From Bifidobacterium tsurumiense (GTDB lineage Bacteria > Actinomycetota > Actinomycetes > Actinomycetales > Bifidobacteriaceae), in the NCBI RefSeq assembly GCF_000741765.1, contig NZ_JGZU01000009.1, positions 62,001 to 126,000 on the forward strand: DNA of 64,000 nucleotides, written 5' to 3'. Each line of letters starts with the position of its first letter. The stretch's first letter is position 1. Under the pieces are notes generated by a model, which saw only the letters and a program-made list of their open reading frames with translations, searched no databases and was not told the origin of the DNA. Of the stretch, positions 47,595-57,265 are shown in pieces. The position numbers were made by a program, and so were the translations under genes.

Positions 47595-49112
47595 ATGTCA
47601 TTTTGTATGCATTGCGGGTCTCCGCTTTCGGCGGATGACAGGTTTTGCCAAAACTGCGGGACGCCGGTAGGATCCGTTCAGCCGGGTGCACAGCCGGGGG
47701 AGCAAATCAAATCGAGCCCCGATGTGCAGGATGTCGTATCCGGGCAGGCCAACCAGGTTCCGACAGTTCCTGAACTGACGATGCCAGCCATGCCTCAGAA
47801 GACGCAATCCCAAACTGCAATTCCTGCAATAGGCGATCAACTGTCGTATTCCGGTGTTGGAGCCTCATCGAATGCGGCTAGGCAGCCCTCTGCATTTCCT
47901 GGAGGCGAAGGCACCGGCTCTGATACGCAATCTCCGACCCAAGGAACACAAGGCTTTGTGTCCAGCAACCTTGGGCAGAACTATGAACAAGGCATGGCAG
48001 CGCAGGGCAGTGGTTTTCAGAGTGTCCACGATCAGGGCATCGGACAAGAGCAGCCCATACAGAGTCAGCCTGTTGTCGGCAATGATTTTGACACCTTCAT
48101 GGCGCAATATGATGAAGGAGAACAAGAATGCGCCACTGGGAGTGCTGCCCAAAGTCCGGTGCTTGCAGATCCCACGGTGCCTATGGCAGCAACATCGAAT
48201 GCCAATTCTTCTGGAAGCGCCACAAGCAGTTCTTCTACTCGCCGTATGGGAATTATCGTAGCCATTATTTCGGTGATTGCGGTCATTGCCATCGTGACCA
48301 CTGTGATTCTGGGGCATCAACTTGCCTCAGAGCGAGCGGCTTCGACGGCTTCCAACACATCTGCATCCGCTGCCAGCCCTTCTTCATCTGCAAGCAGTGA
48401 TAGTTCGAGCACTACCTCGGCATCGCCGGATAGTTCCAGCGCGGATGCTGCCGTGAGTTTTTCCAGTGCTGATTTCGATTCCATAATCGATGCATACTCG
48501 ACCACCGATGTCGCAGTCTCGATTTCAACAGTCGGAGCCGAAGCAACGACCTATGATTCCAAGCAGTCAAACCAGAGGCTCGTTGCAGCAGGGTTGTATC
48601 TGCCGGTGTATTTGGCGGCTACGAATAATGGTGAGACCTCAAATGCGACAGCCAGTGACATGATGAGCAGCATGAACAATGATGCCGCCAACCAGCTGAT
48701 TGCTGATCTTGGTGGAACTCAAGGCGTGAATGCATGGTTGTCATCCCATGGCTATGCTTCCACCGAATTGCAAAGAAATTACGGTGATGTTGCTGCGTCG
48801 AATGAAGGCAAAGAGAATTACACCAGTGCACAGGATGCTGTGGCTATGCTGAATGCCGTTGCCAAGACCTCAGCAGTGTCATTGATGAGTGTCGATGTGG
48901 CATCAAGCGGGGTTACCATCCCAGAAGGCATGACGGTTGCAGCCCATCGAGGTTCAGGCATTCAAAACAGTGTGAACTATTTCCTCATTGTCAAAGACAA
49001 AGGTGTGACGGTATCCGTCGCCATTATGACTCATGATCAGGGTGATACCCGTGCCGCTCAGTTGACCACGGCAGTGCTTTCCCGCATTCATAGGAGCATT
49101 ACCAAGAAGTAG
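47595..49112 (+). CDS. Zinc-ribbon membrane protein with degenerate beta-lactamase-like domain
   Basis: 505 residues in distinct segments. The N-terminus is a zinc ribbon (CMHCG and CQNCG). A long low-complexity Gln/Gly/Pro-rich region follows, then one transmembrane helix (about 218-240), a Ser-rich stretch (about 247-285) and an extracellular domain (about 290-505). That last part follows the beta-lactamase/serine-hydrolase pattern, but the expected SxxK, S-x-N and KTG motifs appear as AAGLYL, MNNDAAN and HRGSG, so catalysis is doubtful. The start at 47595 follows GAGAGGGAG; an in-frame ATG at 47565 is weaker. It may sense or bind cell wall, which is a guess. Confidence 0.75.
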   Translation: MSFCMHCGSPLSADDRFCQNCGTPVGSVQPGAQPGEQIKSSPDVQDVVSGQANQVPTVPELTMPAMPQKTQSQTAIPAIGDQLSYSGVGASSNAARQPSAFPGGEGTGSDTQSPTQGTQGFVSSNLGQNYEQGMAAQGSGFQSVHDQGIGQEQPIQSQPVVGNDFDTFMAQYDEGEQECATGSAAQSPVLADPTVPMAATSNANSSGSATSSSSTRRMGIIVAIISVIAVIAIVTTVILGHQLASERAASTASNTSASAASPSSSASSDSSSTTSASPDSSSADAAVSFSSADFDSIIDAYSTTDVAVSISTVGAEATTYDSKQSNQRLVAAGLYLPVYLAATNNGETSNATASDMMSSMNNDAANQLIADLGGTQGVNAWLSSHGYASTELQRNYGDVAASNEGKENYTSAQDAVAMLNAVAKTSAVSLMSVDVASSGVTIPEGMTVAAHRGSGIQNSVNYFLIVKDKGVTVSVAIMTHDQGDTRAAQLTTAVLSRIHRSITKK

Positions 49113-49137
49113 TTCCGGTTTGCGAAGTCACGGTCAT

Positions 49138-49177
49138 ATATGCCTTCTGCACTTGTGTGTGGAGGCATATGTTTTTT
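49138..49177 (+). terminator. Terminator after the zinc-ribbon protein gene
   Basis: An 8-bp stem ATATGCCT (49138-49145) with AGGCATAT (49163-49170), followed by G and a run of six T. Confidence 0.7.
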
Positions 49178-49426
49178 CTGCGTTGAATCACGAGTAAGCA
49201 TATGTTGATAGGAATGCGCTGCGGATATGGCTCAGGAGTGAGACTCCGGAATGAGGTTGCAGAAACATGGCTGAAGTATAAAGCGATGGAAATGGTTGCA
49301 GAATATGGTGATGGGAATATGGCCAGAGGACATATAGCCAGAGGACATGAGGAGAGGGTTTAGCCACAGGCTATCGCTGCAAGATAAGGCTCCGGGATTT
49401 AGATACTGAATACGGATACTAGATTT

Positions 49427-49482
49427 CAGATGCACGGATTCAGATGCACGGATTCAGATGCACGGATTCAGATGCACAGATA
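49427..49482. repeat. Four tandem copies of a 14-bp repeat
   Basis: CAGATGCACGGATT occurs at 49427, 49441 and 49455 without differences; the fourth copy (49469-49482) is degenerate at its end. The repeat lies directly against the tal terminator, so slippage here would not affect a gene. Confidence 0.9.
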
Positions 49483-49483
49483 T

Positions 49484-49522
49484 GAAAATGGGCCCGACTC
49501 CATAAGGAGCGGACCCATTTTC
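49484..49522 (-). terminator. Terminator of tal
   Basis: Imperfect stem of 17-18 bp: 49484-49501 pairs with 49506-49522 (GAAAATGGG against CCCATTTTC with one bulge and a mismatch inside). The outer A/T pairs supply a U-run on the minus strand. It lies 60 nt after the tal stop. Confidence 0.75.
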
Positions 49523-49582
49523 ACGTCACGCCGAAGTGTGACGGTTGGGATTGATTATCGAAGAATCATTCCTGTAAGTGAA

Positions 49583-50686
49583 TCAGGCATTCACGCGGTC
49601 GATACCAGCCTGAACATCAGCCAGAACGGTATCCCAGGACTTGATGAATGCTGCAACGCCGTCAGCCTCAAGCTTGTCGGTGACAGCCTTGAAGTCGATG
49701 CCGAGCTCAGCCAGCTTGTCCATCACAGCGTGTGCATCTTCATAAGTGCCCTTGATGCTTGGAGCGCCATTGCCGTGATCAGCAAGAGCGTTCAGAGTCT
49801 TCTCAGGCATGGTGTTCACCACGAATGGAGCGACCAGTTCGTCGACATACTTGCAATCGGAGTATGCGGCGTTCTTGGTGCCGGTGGAAGCCCACAGAGG
49901 ACGCTGCTTCTTGGCGCCCTTGGCCTCGAGATCGGCCCAACGAGGATCCTCGGCGAACTTCTTCTCGAAGAGCTCATAGGCCAGACGAGCGTTGGCCACA
50001 GCAGCCTTGCCTTCGAGGGCCTTGGCTTCTTCGGAACCGTTCTCTTCGAGCAGCTTGTCCACAGCGGAATCCACGCGGGAGACGAAGAAGGAAGCCACGG
50101 AACCGATGTGCTTGAGGTCATGACCGTTGGCGGCAGCCTGTGCGATGCCCTCGATGAAGGCATCGATGACCTGCTCGTAGCGCTCGAGCGAGAAGATCAG
50201 GGTGACGTTCACGGAAATGCCCTTGGCCAGGGTTGCGGTGATTGCTGGCAGACCTTCGAGGGTTGCAGGAATCTTGATCATCGCGTTCGGACGGTCAACC
50301 TTCTCCCACAGTTCCACTGCCTGGACTGCGGTTGCTTCGGTCTCGTGGGCCAGACGAGGATCCACCTCGATGGAGACGCGGCCGTCAACGAAATCGGTCT
50401 TCTCTGCAACTTCACGGAAGATATCGGTGGCGTTGCGCACATCGGTGGTGGTCAGCTCGCGAATAGCGGTTTCCACATCCACCTTGCCGAGTTCCTTGAG
50501 CTGGGCATCATATGGGCCGACCTGGCTCAATGCCTTCTGGAAGATGGAGGGGTTGGTGGTGACGCCGACGACGTTCTTGTCAGCGATGAGCTCCTGCAGG
50601 TTGCCCGACTCGATGCGGGTGCGGGACAGATCGTCCAGCCAGATGGAAACGCCGGAATCGGACGTGCGCTGAGTTGCTTCAGTCAT
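49583..50686 (-). CDS. tal: Transaldolase
   Basis: 367 residues, the longer actinobacterial-type transaldolase. It exchanges dihydroxyacetone units between sugar phosphates. The Schiff-base lysine is in NAMIKIPATLEG; VTTNPSIFQKAL and WASTGTKN are also intact. AAGGAGAAAT precedes the ATG. It is downstream of tkt on the minus strand, separated by 85 nt and a hairpin. In bifidobacteria, transaldolase and transketolase form the pentose arm of the bifid shunt that feeds phosphoketolase. Confidence 0.96.
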   Translation of the reverse strand: MTEATQRTSDSGVSIWLDDLSRTRIESGNLQELIADKNVVGVTTNPSIFQKALSQVGPYDAQLKELGKVDVETAIRELTTTDVRNATDIFREVAEKTDFVDGRVSIEVDPRLAHETEATAVQAVELWEKVDRPNAMIKIPATLEGLPAITATLAKGISVNVTLIFSLERYEQVIDAFIEGIAQAAANGHDLKHIGSVASFFVSRVDSAVDKLLEENGSEEAKALEGKAAVANARLAYELFEKKFAEDPRWADLEAKGAKKQRPLWASTGTKNAAYSDCKYVDELVAPFVVNTMPEKTLNALADHGNGAPSIKGTYEDAHAVMDKLAELGIDFKAVTDKLEADGVAAFIKSWDTVLADVQAGIDRVNA

Positions 50687-50736
50687 TTGTTATTTCTCCT
50701 TATATTCCGCTATGGAACAAATCTTTAATTGTGCAT

Positions 50737-50765
50737 GTGGGCCGCACATGAGGTGTGCGGCCCAC
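50737..50765 (-). terminator. Intercistronic hairpin between tkt and tal
   Basis: An 11-12-bp GC-rich stem, GTGGGCCGCAC (50737-50747) with GTGCGGCCCAC (50755-50765). It lies just after the tkt stop. No U-tract follows on the minus strand, so partial termination or RNA stabilisation is likelier than a full stop. Confidence 0.55.
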
Positions 50766-50771
50766 GAATCA

Positions 50772-52881
50772 TCACTTGGCGGCTTCGACTTCAGCGATGG
50801 ATGCCTTGGCGGCTTCCACCACATGCTCGGCGGTGATGCCGAGGTCGATCATATTCTGTGCGCCGTCACCCTGCAGACCGAACTGCTCGATGGAAACAGG
50901 CTTGCCGTAGCTACCGAGGTACTTGTACCAAGGCATTGCCACACCGGCTTCGACGGAGACACGAGCCTTGACAGCGGCAGGAAGCACGGCTTCCTTGTAT
51001 TCCGCGTCCTGCTCCTCGAACCATTCCAGCGAAGGAACGGAAACGACGCGAGCCTTCACGCCTTCATCGGCAAGGGTCTTTGCTGCAGCAACTGCCCACT
51101 GGACCTCGGAACCTGAAGCCATGAGGATGACATCAGGGGTTCCTTCGGTTTCGACGAGCACATATGCGCCCTTCTTCACGCCCTCGCGAGCCTTCTGTGC
51201 GGTTTCTGCCAAAGCAGGCACGCCCTGACGGGTGAGCACCATTGCGGTCGGCAGAGAGTTCGACTTCTCGAAGAATGCACGGTAGGCTTCTGCGGTTTCG
51301 AAGGCATCAGCCGGGCGAACCACTTCGAGCTGAGGCATTGCGCGGAATGCTGCCAGGTGCTCAATCGGCTGGTGGGTCGGACCATCCTCGCCGACGGCGA
51401 CGGAGTCGTGGGACCAGATATACAGGTTCGGGATCTCCATAAGAGCAGCCAGACGCACAGCCGGACGCTCGTAATCGGAGAACATGAAGAAGGTGCCGCC
51501 GAATGGGCGAGTGTGGGAGCCCAGCAGGATGCCGTTGGTGATGGCGCCCATGGAGAACTCGCGCACGCCGAAGTGCAGCTGACGACCGTATTCGTCGCAT
51601 ACAGGCCACTGTGCGGTTTCGTTGCCCTTTGGAGCGAAGGTTGCAGCACCCTTGAGATCGGTCTTGTTGGAACCGCCCAAATCAGCGGAACCACCCCAGA
51701 GCTCAGGCATAACGGCTGCGATTGCATTGAGGATGGTGCCGGAAGCGCCGCGGGTTGCGATGCCCTTGCCGACCTCGAAGCCTTCTACTGCCTTGTCGAT
51801 GGCCTCGTCGAAGCCTTCAGGCAAATCGCCGGTCTTGATGCGATCGTACAGAGCAGCCTTGTCCGGGTTGGCCTTGCGCCAAGCGTCGAACTTTTCGTCC
51901 CATTCCTTATGAGCTTCCAGACCGCGCTCGGCGACCTTGCGTGCATGTGCAAGAGCCTCTTCGTCAACGTGGAAGTTCTCTTCAGGATCGTAGCCCAGGA
52001 CCTTCTTCAGGCCAGCAACGGCTTCTGCGCCGAGCTTGGAACCGTGAGCGGAAGGATCGTTGGTCTTGCCTGGGGTCGGCCATGCGATCAGGGTATCGAC
52101 CTTGATCAGCTTTGGCTGGTTCGGAGCTTCCTTCTGTGCCTTCTCTACGACGGCTGCGAATCCGTCAACGTCTTCCTTGTAGGAGCCGTCAGGCTGGATG
52201 AAGCTGAACTCATCGGTGTACCAGCCGTATGCCTGGAAGCGCTTAAGCACATCCTCAGCAAGCACCAGATTGGTGTCGCCTTCGATTTGGATGCGGTTTG
52301 CGTCGAAGATTACGGTCAGGTTGCCAAGTTCCTGGTTTGCTGCCAAGGATGCTGCTTCGCCGGAGATACCTTCTTCGATATCGCCTTCGCCGCAGATGAC
52401 CCAGATCTTGTGGTCGAATGGGGAATCGCCCTTAGGAGCCTCAGGGTCGAGCAGGCCACGCTGGAAGCGCTCACCATAAGCGAAACCGATTGCGGAGGCA
52501 AAGCCCTGTCCCAGAGGACCGGTGGTCATTTCAATGCCAGGGGTCAGGCCGAACTCAGGATGGCCCGGAGTGCGGGTCTCAGCGCCACCGCGGAAGTTCT
52601 TCAGATCGTCCATGGTCAGGCCATAGCCGGACAGATACAGCTGGACATACTGGGTAAGGGAGGCATGACCGCCGGAAAGAATAAAACGATCGCGACCTTC
52701 CCAGTTGGGATCGTTCGGATCGTGCTTGATGAAGTGCTGATAGAGGGTGTAGGCGATCGGTGCCAGAGGAGACGGGGGATCCGGGGTGTCCGCTGCCCGC
52801 CTTTTCAACCGCATCAGCCGAAAGGACCTTGGCCATGGTAATGGCGCGTGCGTCCAGTTCGGTTTCCTTGAATTCGGTCAT
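50772..52881 (-). pseudogene. tkt: Transketolase, interrupted by a single-base frameshift
   Basis: A thiamine-diphosphate enzyme of about 702 residues if repaired. Codons from the ATG at 52881 (GGAAGG upstream) read MTEFKETELDARAITMAKVL to the cofactor-site motif AGSGHPGSPVS. The expected continuation LAPIAYTLYQHF lies one base away, and the rest, to 50772, is intact (ILSGGHASL, TTGPLGQGF, DANRIQIEGD, WSHDSVAVGEDGPTHQP). Removing one base near 52767 restores the frame. A restart at ATG 52814 would lose the GHPG histidine. The gene is central to the bifid shunt, so sequence error is possible; I see no standard +1 recoding signal. Confidence 0.9.
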
Positions 52882-53371
52882 TGGTGTATTTTCCTTCCAA
52901 TAATTCGGGCAACCGCCTTCGGCATCTGCTTCGGCGGTCTATGCCCTCACATTGCTCTTACATAGTAACTGGGTCAACCGACTAAGGCTTTCGGATTTGG
53001 CGTGTTCTGTGACTTTCTGTGATGTTAGCGCTCACAGGGATGAAATCCTTGCGGTATGCGATCAAGTCTTCCGCGCACAGGGGAGTAATTGCATGAATAT
53101 CCGCCGTATAGACAGGCACAGTTACGGCAATATATTCTGAGAACGAAAGCGATTAGCACTCAACGTCATGGAGTGCTAAACCGGTGTGTAACATATTTTG
53201 CGAGCCGTGGAGTCACAGTTGTTAATGGGTAGGTCATACATGCTATCGGTCAGACGATTGTGCTGAATGCCCATACGCTAAGGAACAGATTCCATACATA
53301 ACTGGAATATGCAATCGCAGCACTGATTGCGATGAGCACATCCAAGGTCCACAGAGTCAAAGGAGGTCGGC
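52882..53371. other. Divergent regulatory region, tkt and hrcA
   Basis: 490 nt without a gene. It contains the CIRCE element at 53153-53179 ahead of hrcA. Nothing else is clear. Confidence 0.6.
53153..53179. promoter_or_regulatory. CIRCE element (HrcA operator)
   Basis: A perfect TTAGCACTC-N9-GAGTGCTAA inverted repeat 192 nt upstream of hrcA. It indicates autorepression of hrcA-dnaJ by HrcA and release upon heat shock. Confidence 0.95.
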
Positions 53372-54667
53372 ATGACTCAGTCGAGACGAATGCTGGTTTT
53401 GCGAGCGGTGGTGGAGGACTACATCCGGTCGCAGGAACCCGTAGGATCCGCTGCTTTGGCCAAGGATCACAGTCTGGGCGTGAGCTCTGCAACCATTCGC
53501 AATGACATGGCGGCATTGGAAGACGAAGGGTATCTCGAACAGCCACATACTTCAGCTGGCCGCATTCCGACAGAGAAGGGCTACCGCTATTTTGTGGATC
53601 GCTTGGCAACCGTGATCCCACTTACGCCTGCGCAAAGACGTGGTATCAAGAGTTTCCTTGAAGGTGCGGTAAGTCTGCAAGACACTTTGCAGCGATCTGC
53701 ACGGCTATTGGCAAGCATTACAGGACAGGTTGCCGTCGTCGCTTCCCCGGCGCTGTCTCGTTCCACAATTCGTCATATCGAGATCGTCCCGGTTTCCTCT
53801 GTGACGGTTTTGGTGGTGGTGATCACTGATACGGGAAGCGTTGCCCAACATATGATTGAGGTCGGTCCTGGTTTGGATGAAGATCTGGTGACTCGGTGTG
53901 GCGCGGTCATCAACTCCCGTTGCTATGGCTTGTCCTTGATGACGGCTGCCAGACGGTTGCGTGGCATGCAGGGAATTCATGGCGATGCCGTCACAGAACC
54001 GTTATTTGAAGGTGTGGCACGGGCTTTCGAGCGTATGGCCGATGATGAACGCAGCAGTGACCTGTATATGGCAGGAACCTCTCGCTTGGCGCATCAGCGT
54101 CCTGTCACCGATTTGGCACCGCTGTTCGATGCGCTTGAGGAGCAAGTGGTGATCATGCGTCTTATGAGCTCCTTAAGCGAAGGAACGGATGCAAGAGGCG
54201 TTGGAGTTGCGATTGGCTCGGAAACGCATACGCCCGGCCTGTTGAATGCGGCGGTGGTGACCAGCGGATATGGCAATGCATCCAATGAGGGCGTTGATCG
54301 TATCGCAAACGATATCGATGATGACTCTCGAAAGATGCATCATTCAAAAAATGCCGCAGCGGATCAATATGATTCTGCTTCTTTGCACAGTAAGACCGCA
54401 CATCTCGACGGCTCTGATAAATCGCCTGTGAAGGATGGACAGGGCATGGTTGGCAGCAGAGACGCGCAGATATTCCATGCATCAGATGATGCAGACACGA
54501 GCCCGAAGAGTGGCGGCAAGCAAACTCCTGCCAGCCATCCGGTGGCTTTTGTGGGATCCATAGGGCCTACGCATATGGATTATGCGGCTACTATGGCTGC
54601 CGTTCGGGCCGTGGCTCGGTATCTGACGGCATTCATGTCGTATGAAGACGGCGGATCCGAGGCATAA
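53372..54667 (+). CDS. hrcA: Heat-inducible transcription repressor HrcA, with an internal insertion
   Basis: 431 residues, above the usual 340-370. The N-terminal winged helix (YIRSQEPVGSAAL, LGVSSATIRNDMAALEDEGYLEQPHTSAGRIPTEKGYRYFVD) and C-terminal region (VAFVGSIGPTHMDYAATMAAV) are normal. A polar, Ser/Asp/Lys/His-rich insertion of about 90 residues lies between (about 299-387). AAAGGAGGT precedes the ATG at 53372. CIRCE upstream and dnaJ downstream (134 nt) complete the regulon. Confidence 0.93.
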   Translation: MTQSRRMLVLRAVVEDYIRSQEPVGSAALAKDHSLGVSSATIRNDMAALEDEGYLEQPHTSAGRIPTEKGYRYFVDRLATVIPLTPAQRRGIKSFLEGAVSLQDTLQRSARLLASITGQVAVVASPALSRSTIRHIEIVPVSSVTVLVVVITDTGSVAQHMIEVGPGLDEDLVTRCGAVINSRCYGLSLMTAARRLRGMQGIHGDAVTEPLFEGVARAFERMADDERSSDLYMAGTSRLAHQRPVTDLAPLFDALEEQVVIMRLMSSLSEGTDARGVGVAIGSETHTPGLLNAAVVTSGYGNASNEGVDRIANDIDDDSRKMHHSKNAAADQYDSASLHSKTAHLDGSDKSPVKDGQGMVGSRDAQIFHASDDADTSPKSGGKQTPASHPVAFVGSIGPTHMDYAATMAAVRAVARYLTAFMSYEDGGSEA

Positions 54668-54801
54668 CGGTGCTCAACAAGGACGAATGTCGTTTCTGCG
54701 CGGCTGTGTGGCAACGGTGAATTCATAATGCAACACAAGGTCGGCTGACCCAGCCTTATGGCACAATAACTCGCGAACAACAATATAAAGGAAACACCAC
54801 A

Positions 54802-55953
54802 GTGGCAGATTATTACGAAGTGCTCGGCGTTGACCGATCGGCCAGCGAGGATGAAATCAAGAAGGCTTACCGCAAGATGAGCCGCAAATACCATCCAGAT
54901 ATTGCGGGTGCCGAGTATGAAGATAAGTTCAAGGAAGTCAATACTGCATACGAGGTTCTGTCGGACGCAGAAAAACGACGAATGTATGATTCCGGTGTAG
55001 ATCCCAACGATCCGCGTTCAGCAGGCGGATTCGGCGCCGGTGGATTCGATATGGGAGATATGGGCGATATCTTCGGACAGTTCTTTGGTGGAGCTTTCGG
55101 TGGCGGCGGTCAAGGACCGACCCCTCGAACCCAGCCTGGTCGTGATTCTCTGGCCAGCGCGAGCATCGATCTCAAAACGGCAGTATTCGGTGGAACCGCC
55201 AACGTGAATATTGCGACTTTCGGATTGTGTCAGCAGTGTTCCGGATCCGGCTCCGCCAATGGAGAGAAACCCGTAACCTGCCCTGACTGCCAAGGTCAAG
55301 GGTTCAGGCAGAAGGTCGTGCGCACCATGTTGGGGCAGATGATGACTTCCGCGCCATGCGAGCGCTGCGAAGGTCACGGCACGATTATCAACAACCCTTG
55401 CCCTTCATGCATGGGGCATGGCCGTGTGCGTACGAAGCGTGAGGTCGGTGTCACGATTCCGGCTGGAATCAATGACGGCACTCGTTTGCGCTTGGCCAGT
55501 CAAGGTGAGGTGGGTGAAGGCGGCGGTGCCGCTGGAGACCTGTATATTGACGTGCGCGTAAAGCCGGACAAGCAGTTCACGCGCGAAGGCAATAATCTGC
55601 ATTGCTGGATCCAGGTGCCTATGAGCTGGGCCGTGCTCGGGCACGATTTGGATATCGACACTTTTGATGGCAAACAAACGGTGAGCATTCCCGCAGGAAC
55701 TCAGCCCGAGGATACCATTCCCATGAAAGGGCTCGGTGTCACATTGCTCCGCGGTTCCAATGGCGAACGCGGTGATTTGATCGCCCATGTGGGAATTCAT
55801 ATTCCAACCAAGCTCAGCGATGAAGAACGTTCTTTGATGGAACAATTCTCAGCAAGCCATGATGCCAAAGCGCAGCATGTGTCGCAGAGCTCCAAGCCGA
55901 CAACCGGGGCGAAGAAAGGCTTCTTCTCCAAATTGAAGGATGCTTTGAGCTAA
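54802..55953 (+). CDS. dnaJ: Chaperone protein DnaJ
   Basis: 383 residues. J-domain with the HPD signature (YHPDIAG), a Gly/Phe-rich segment, and four zinc CxxCxGxG repeats ([32 protein letters not shown]). A C-terminal substrate-binding domain follows. It is the DnaJ2-type copy that follows hrcA in actinobacteria; it stimulates DnaK. The start is a GTG at 54802 with AAAGGAAA upstream. A stem-loop lies after the gene. Confidence 0.95.
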   Translation: MADYYEVLGVDRSASEDEIKKAYRKMSRKYHPDIAGAEYEDKFKEVNTAYEVLSDAEKRRMYDSGVDPNDPRSAGGFGAGGFDMGDMGDIFGQFFGGAFGGGGQGPTPRTQPGRDSLASASIDLKTAVFGGTANVNIATFGLCQQCSGSGSANGEKPVTCPDCQGQGFRQKVVRTMLGQMMTSAPCERCEGHGTIINNPCPSCMGHGRVRTKREVGVTIPAGINDGTRLRLASQGEVGEGGGAAGDLYIDVRVKPDKQFTREGNNLHCWIQVPMSWAVLGHDLDIDTFDGKQTVSIPAGTQPEDTIPMKGLGVTLLRGSNGERGDLIAHVGIHIPTKLSDEERSLMEQFSASHDAKAQHVSQSSKPTTGAKKGFFSKLKDALS

Positions 55954-56011
55954 GCCGGGTGCGTGCCATTTGCCACTGTTTGCGCGAATGGATTGATTAA
56001 TTATCTGCAAT

Positions 56012-56055
56012 CAGTGTCGGCTGCCAGACCTTCATCGGTGTGGCAGCCGACACTG
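56012..56055. terminator. Stem-loop after dnaJ, probably a terminator
   Basis: A perfect 15-bp stem: 56012-56026 (CAGTGTCGGCTGCCA) with 56041-56055 (TGGCAGCCGACACTG). No T-run follows. It lies between converging genes. Confidence 0.65.
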
Positions 56056-56337
56056 TTATGGTCCTTTGCCGGCGACATGAATCGGCTGAGTTTTCAGGAT
56101 CATCCGCATCTCAGTTGAATGCAACGTATATGGGAATTGCGAGATACCCGAAACCTTCGTGATATTCGTGTGCCTACTGTGGATATGAGTATCCGACAGC
56201 GACCGTAAGCGTCTGAGTGTGTCTGTGTGTGCTTGCGGTGCGGCAATTCAGGGCTTAATATGCGGCACGATGACCGAGCAGATGCAATGAATACGCTGCA
56301 TTGACGCAAGCGCGGCGGGCCGATGTCGCAAACGTGG
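56056..56337. other. Intergenic region between dnaJ and the kinase gene
   Basis: Together with the stem-loop before it, this 384-nt stretch from 55954 to 56337 holds no supported gene. Some GT-rich low-complexity sequence lies near 56215. Confidence 0.5.
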
Positions 56338-57129
56338 CTATCCCAGCAGGGAACGGCACATTGAACGGTATTCGCTCACATATCCGCCACCGAAGAATAC
56401 GCAATGCCCCGCAATGGGATACAGCTGCCATATCGTGGTTCGCTGTTCAAAGCCTGCCTTCAATGGATGGACGGTTTGATATCCCTCGATAATCTGCGTC
56501 AAATATGACATGCCGAAGAGGTGGAGCATTGCCAGATCCTCTTCGCGATGTCCACCGTGCGCCGCCGGGTCGATAAGAATCGCTTCCACCTGGCCGCTAT
56601 CCGCTGTCCACATCACATTGCCGCTCCACAAATCACCGTGAATGCGAGCAGGCTTGTCATCCTTGGCTTTGCCCAATAATTGAGGCAGAGCGTCAATCAC
56701 ACGATTGGTTAGATCCAGATCGGCGGCATTCAGGGTTCCGCGACGAATGCCCAGGTCTACCATGGGAAGGAGCCGGCCTTCTGCCAGATAGGTGATGCAG
56801 TCGGACCAGTTGCCGGTATCCATGGGAACCGGATCCTGAAGAGGGCCGAAATAGCAGGTTCCGTCATAGCCTTCAGGAGCGGCGCCGAACGATGGAGCGC
56901 CGGCATCGTGCATATGAGCCAAAGCTGCCCCGAATTCAAATGCCGCTTTCGGAGTCGGAGAGGCAGCGCTGACGCGTTCGATATCAAGCCAGTCGTCGCT
57001 CCAATCAAACACTTTGACTACCCGCGGACCGCCCTGGGAATGAGCCTCGCCAAGCCAACGAAGTCCCAAACCCTCACAGGCAAAGAAACCTTGTGGTGCA
57101 TGCACTCTGCTTTTGCGGTACGAAGCCAT
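56338..57129 (-). CDS. Fructosamine-3-kinase-family protein
   Basis: 263 residues. The catalytic loop HGDLWSGNVMW and the following metal-binding IDPAAHGGHREEDLAM place it in the fructosamine/ketosamine kinase-like family within the aminoglycoside phosphotransferase superfamily. Members deglycate proteins or small molecules through phosphorylation; the bacterial substrate is uncertain. The ATG at 57129 follows AGGAGGAAAT; an in-frame start at 57183 is weaker. It stands alone on the minus strand between dnaJ and uppP. Confidence 0.88.
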   Translation of the reverse strand: MASYRKSRVHAPQGFFACEGLGLRWLGEAHSQGGPRVVKVFDWSDDWLDIERVSAASPTPKAAFEFGAALAHMHDAGAPSFGAAPEGYDGTCYFGPLQDPVPMDTGNWSDCITYLAEGRLLPMVDLGIRRGTLNAADLDLTNRVIDALPQLLGKAKDDKPARIHGDLWSGNVMWTADSGQVEAILIDPAAHGGHREEDLAMLHLFGMSYLTQIIEGYQTVHPLKAGFEQRTTIWQLYPIAGHCVFFGGGYVSEYRSMCRSLLG

Positions 57130-57265
57130 ATTTCCTCCTTGTACGGATGGGCCTGAGTTCATTGTGTGTGTGCTGTGCGACAATGTGCTTTGTCAGGATG
57201 TGCATGATCTATGCATCCGATATTGTTAACACGTCATATTCGGACAATAACCATAAAGAGGGGTT

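Larger units (their letters stand above)
49178..49582. other. Intergenic region between convergent genes, with tandem repeat and terminator
   Basis: About 400 nt between the zinc-ribbon gene and tal. It contains four 14-bp tandem copies (49427-49482) and a terminator stem (49484-49522). No gene is supported. Confidence 0.6.

Noticed and set aside
49430-50728. 432-residue plus-strand frame
   Set aside because: It is the antisense shadow of transaldolase, whose catalytic motifs and ribosome site are clear on the minus strand.
52755-52780. Programmed +1 frameshift in tkt
   Set aside because: No stop codon or rare codon lies at the shift point and no stimulatory element is obvious, so error or mutation is preferred; not fully excluded.
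51357-52841. 494-residue plus-strand frame opposite transketolase
   Set aside because: The minus-strand reading gives a full transketolase apart from the one frameshift; the plus-strand frame has no family features.
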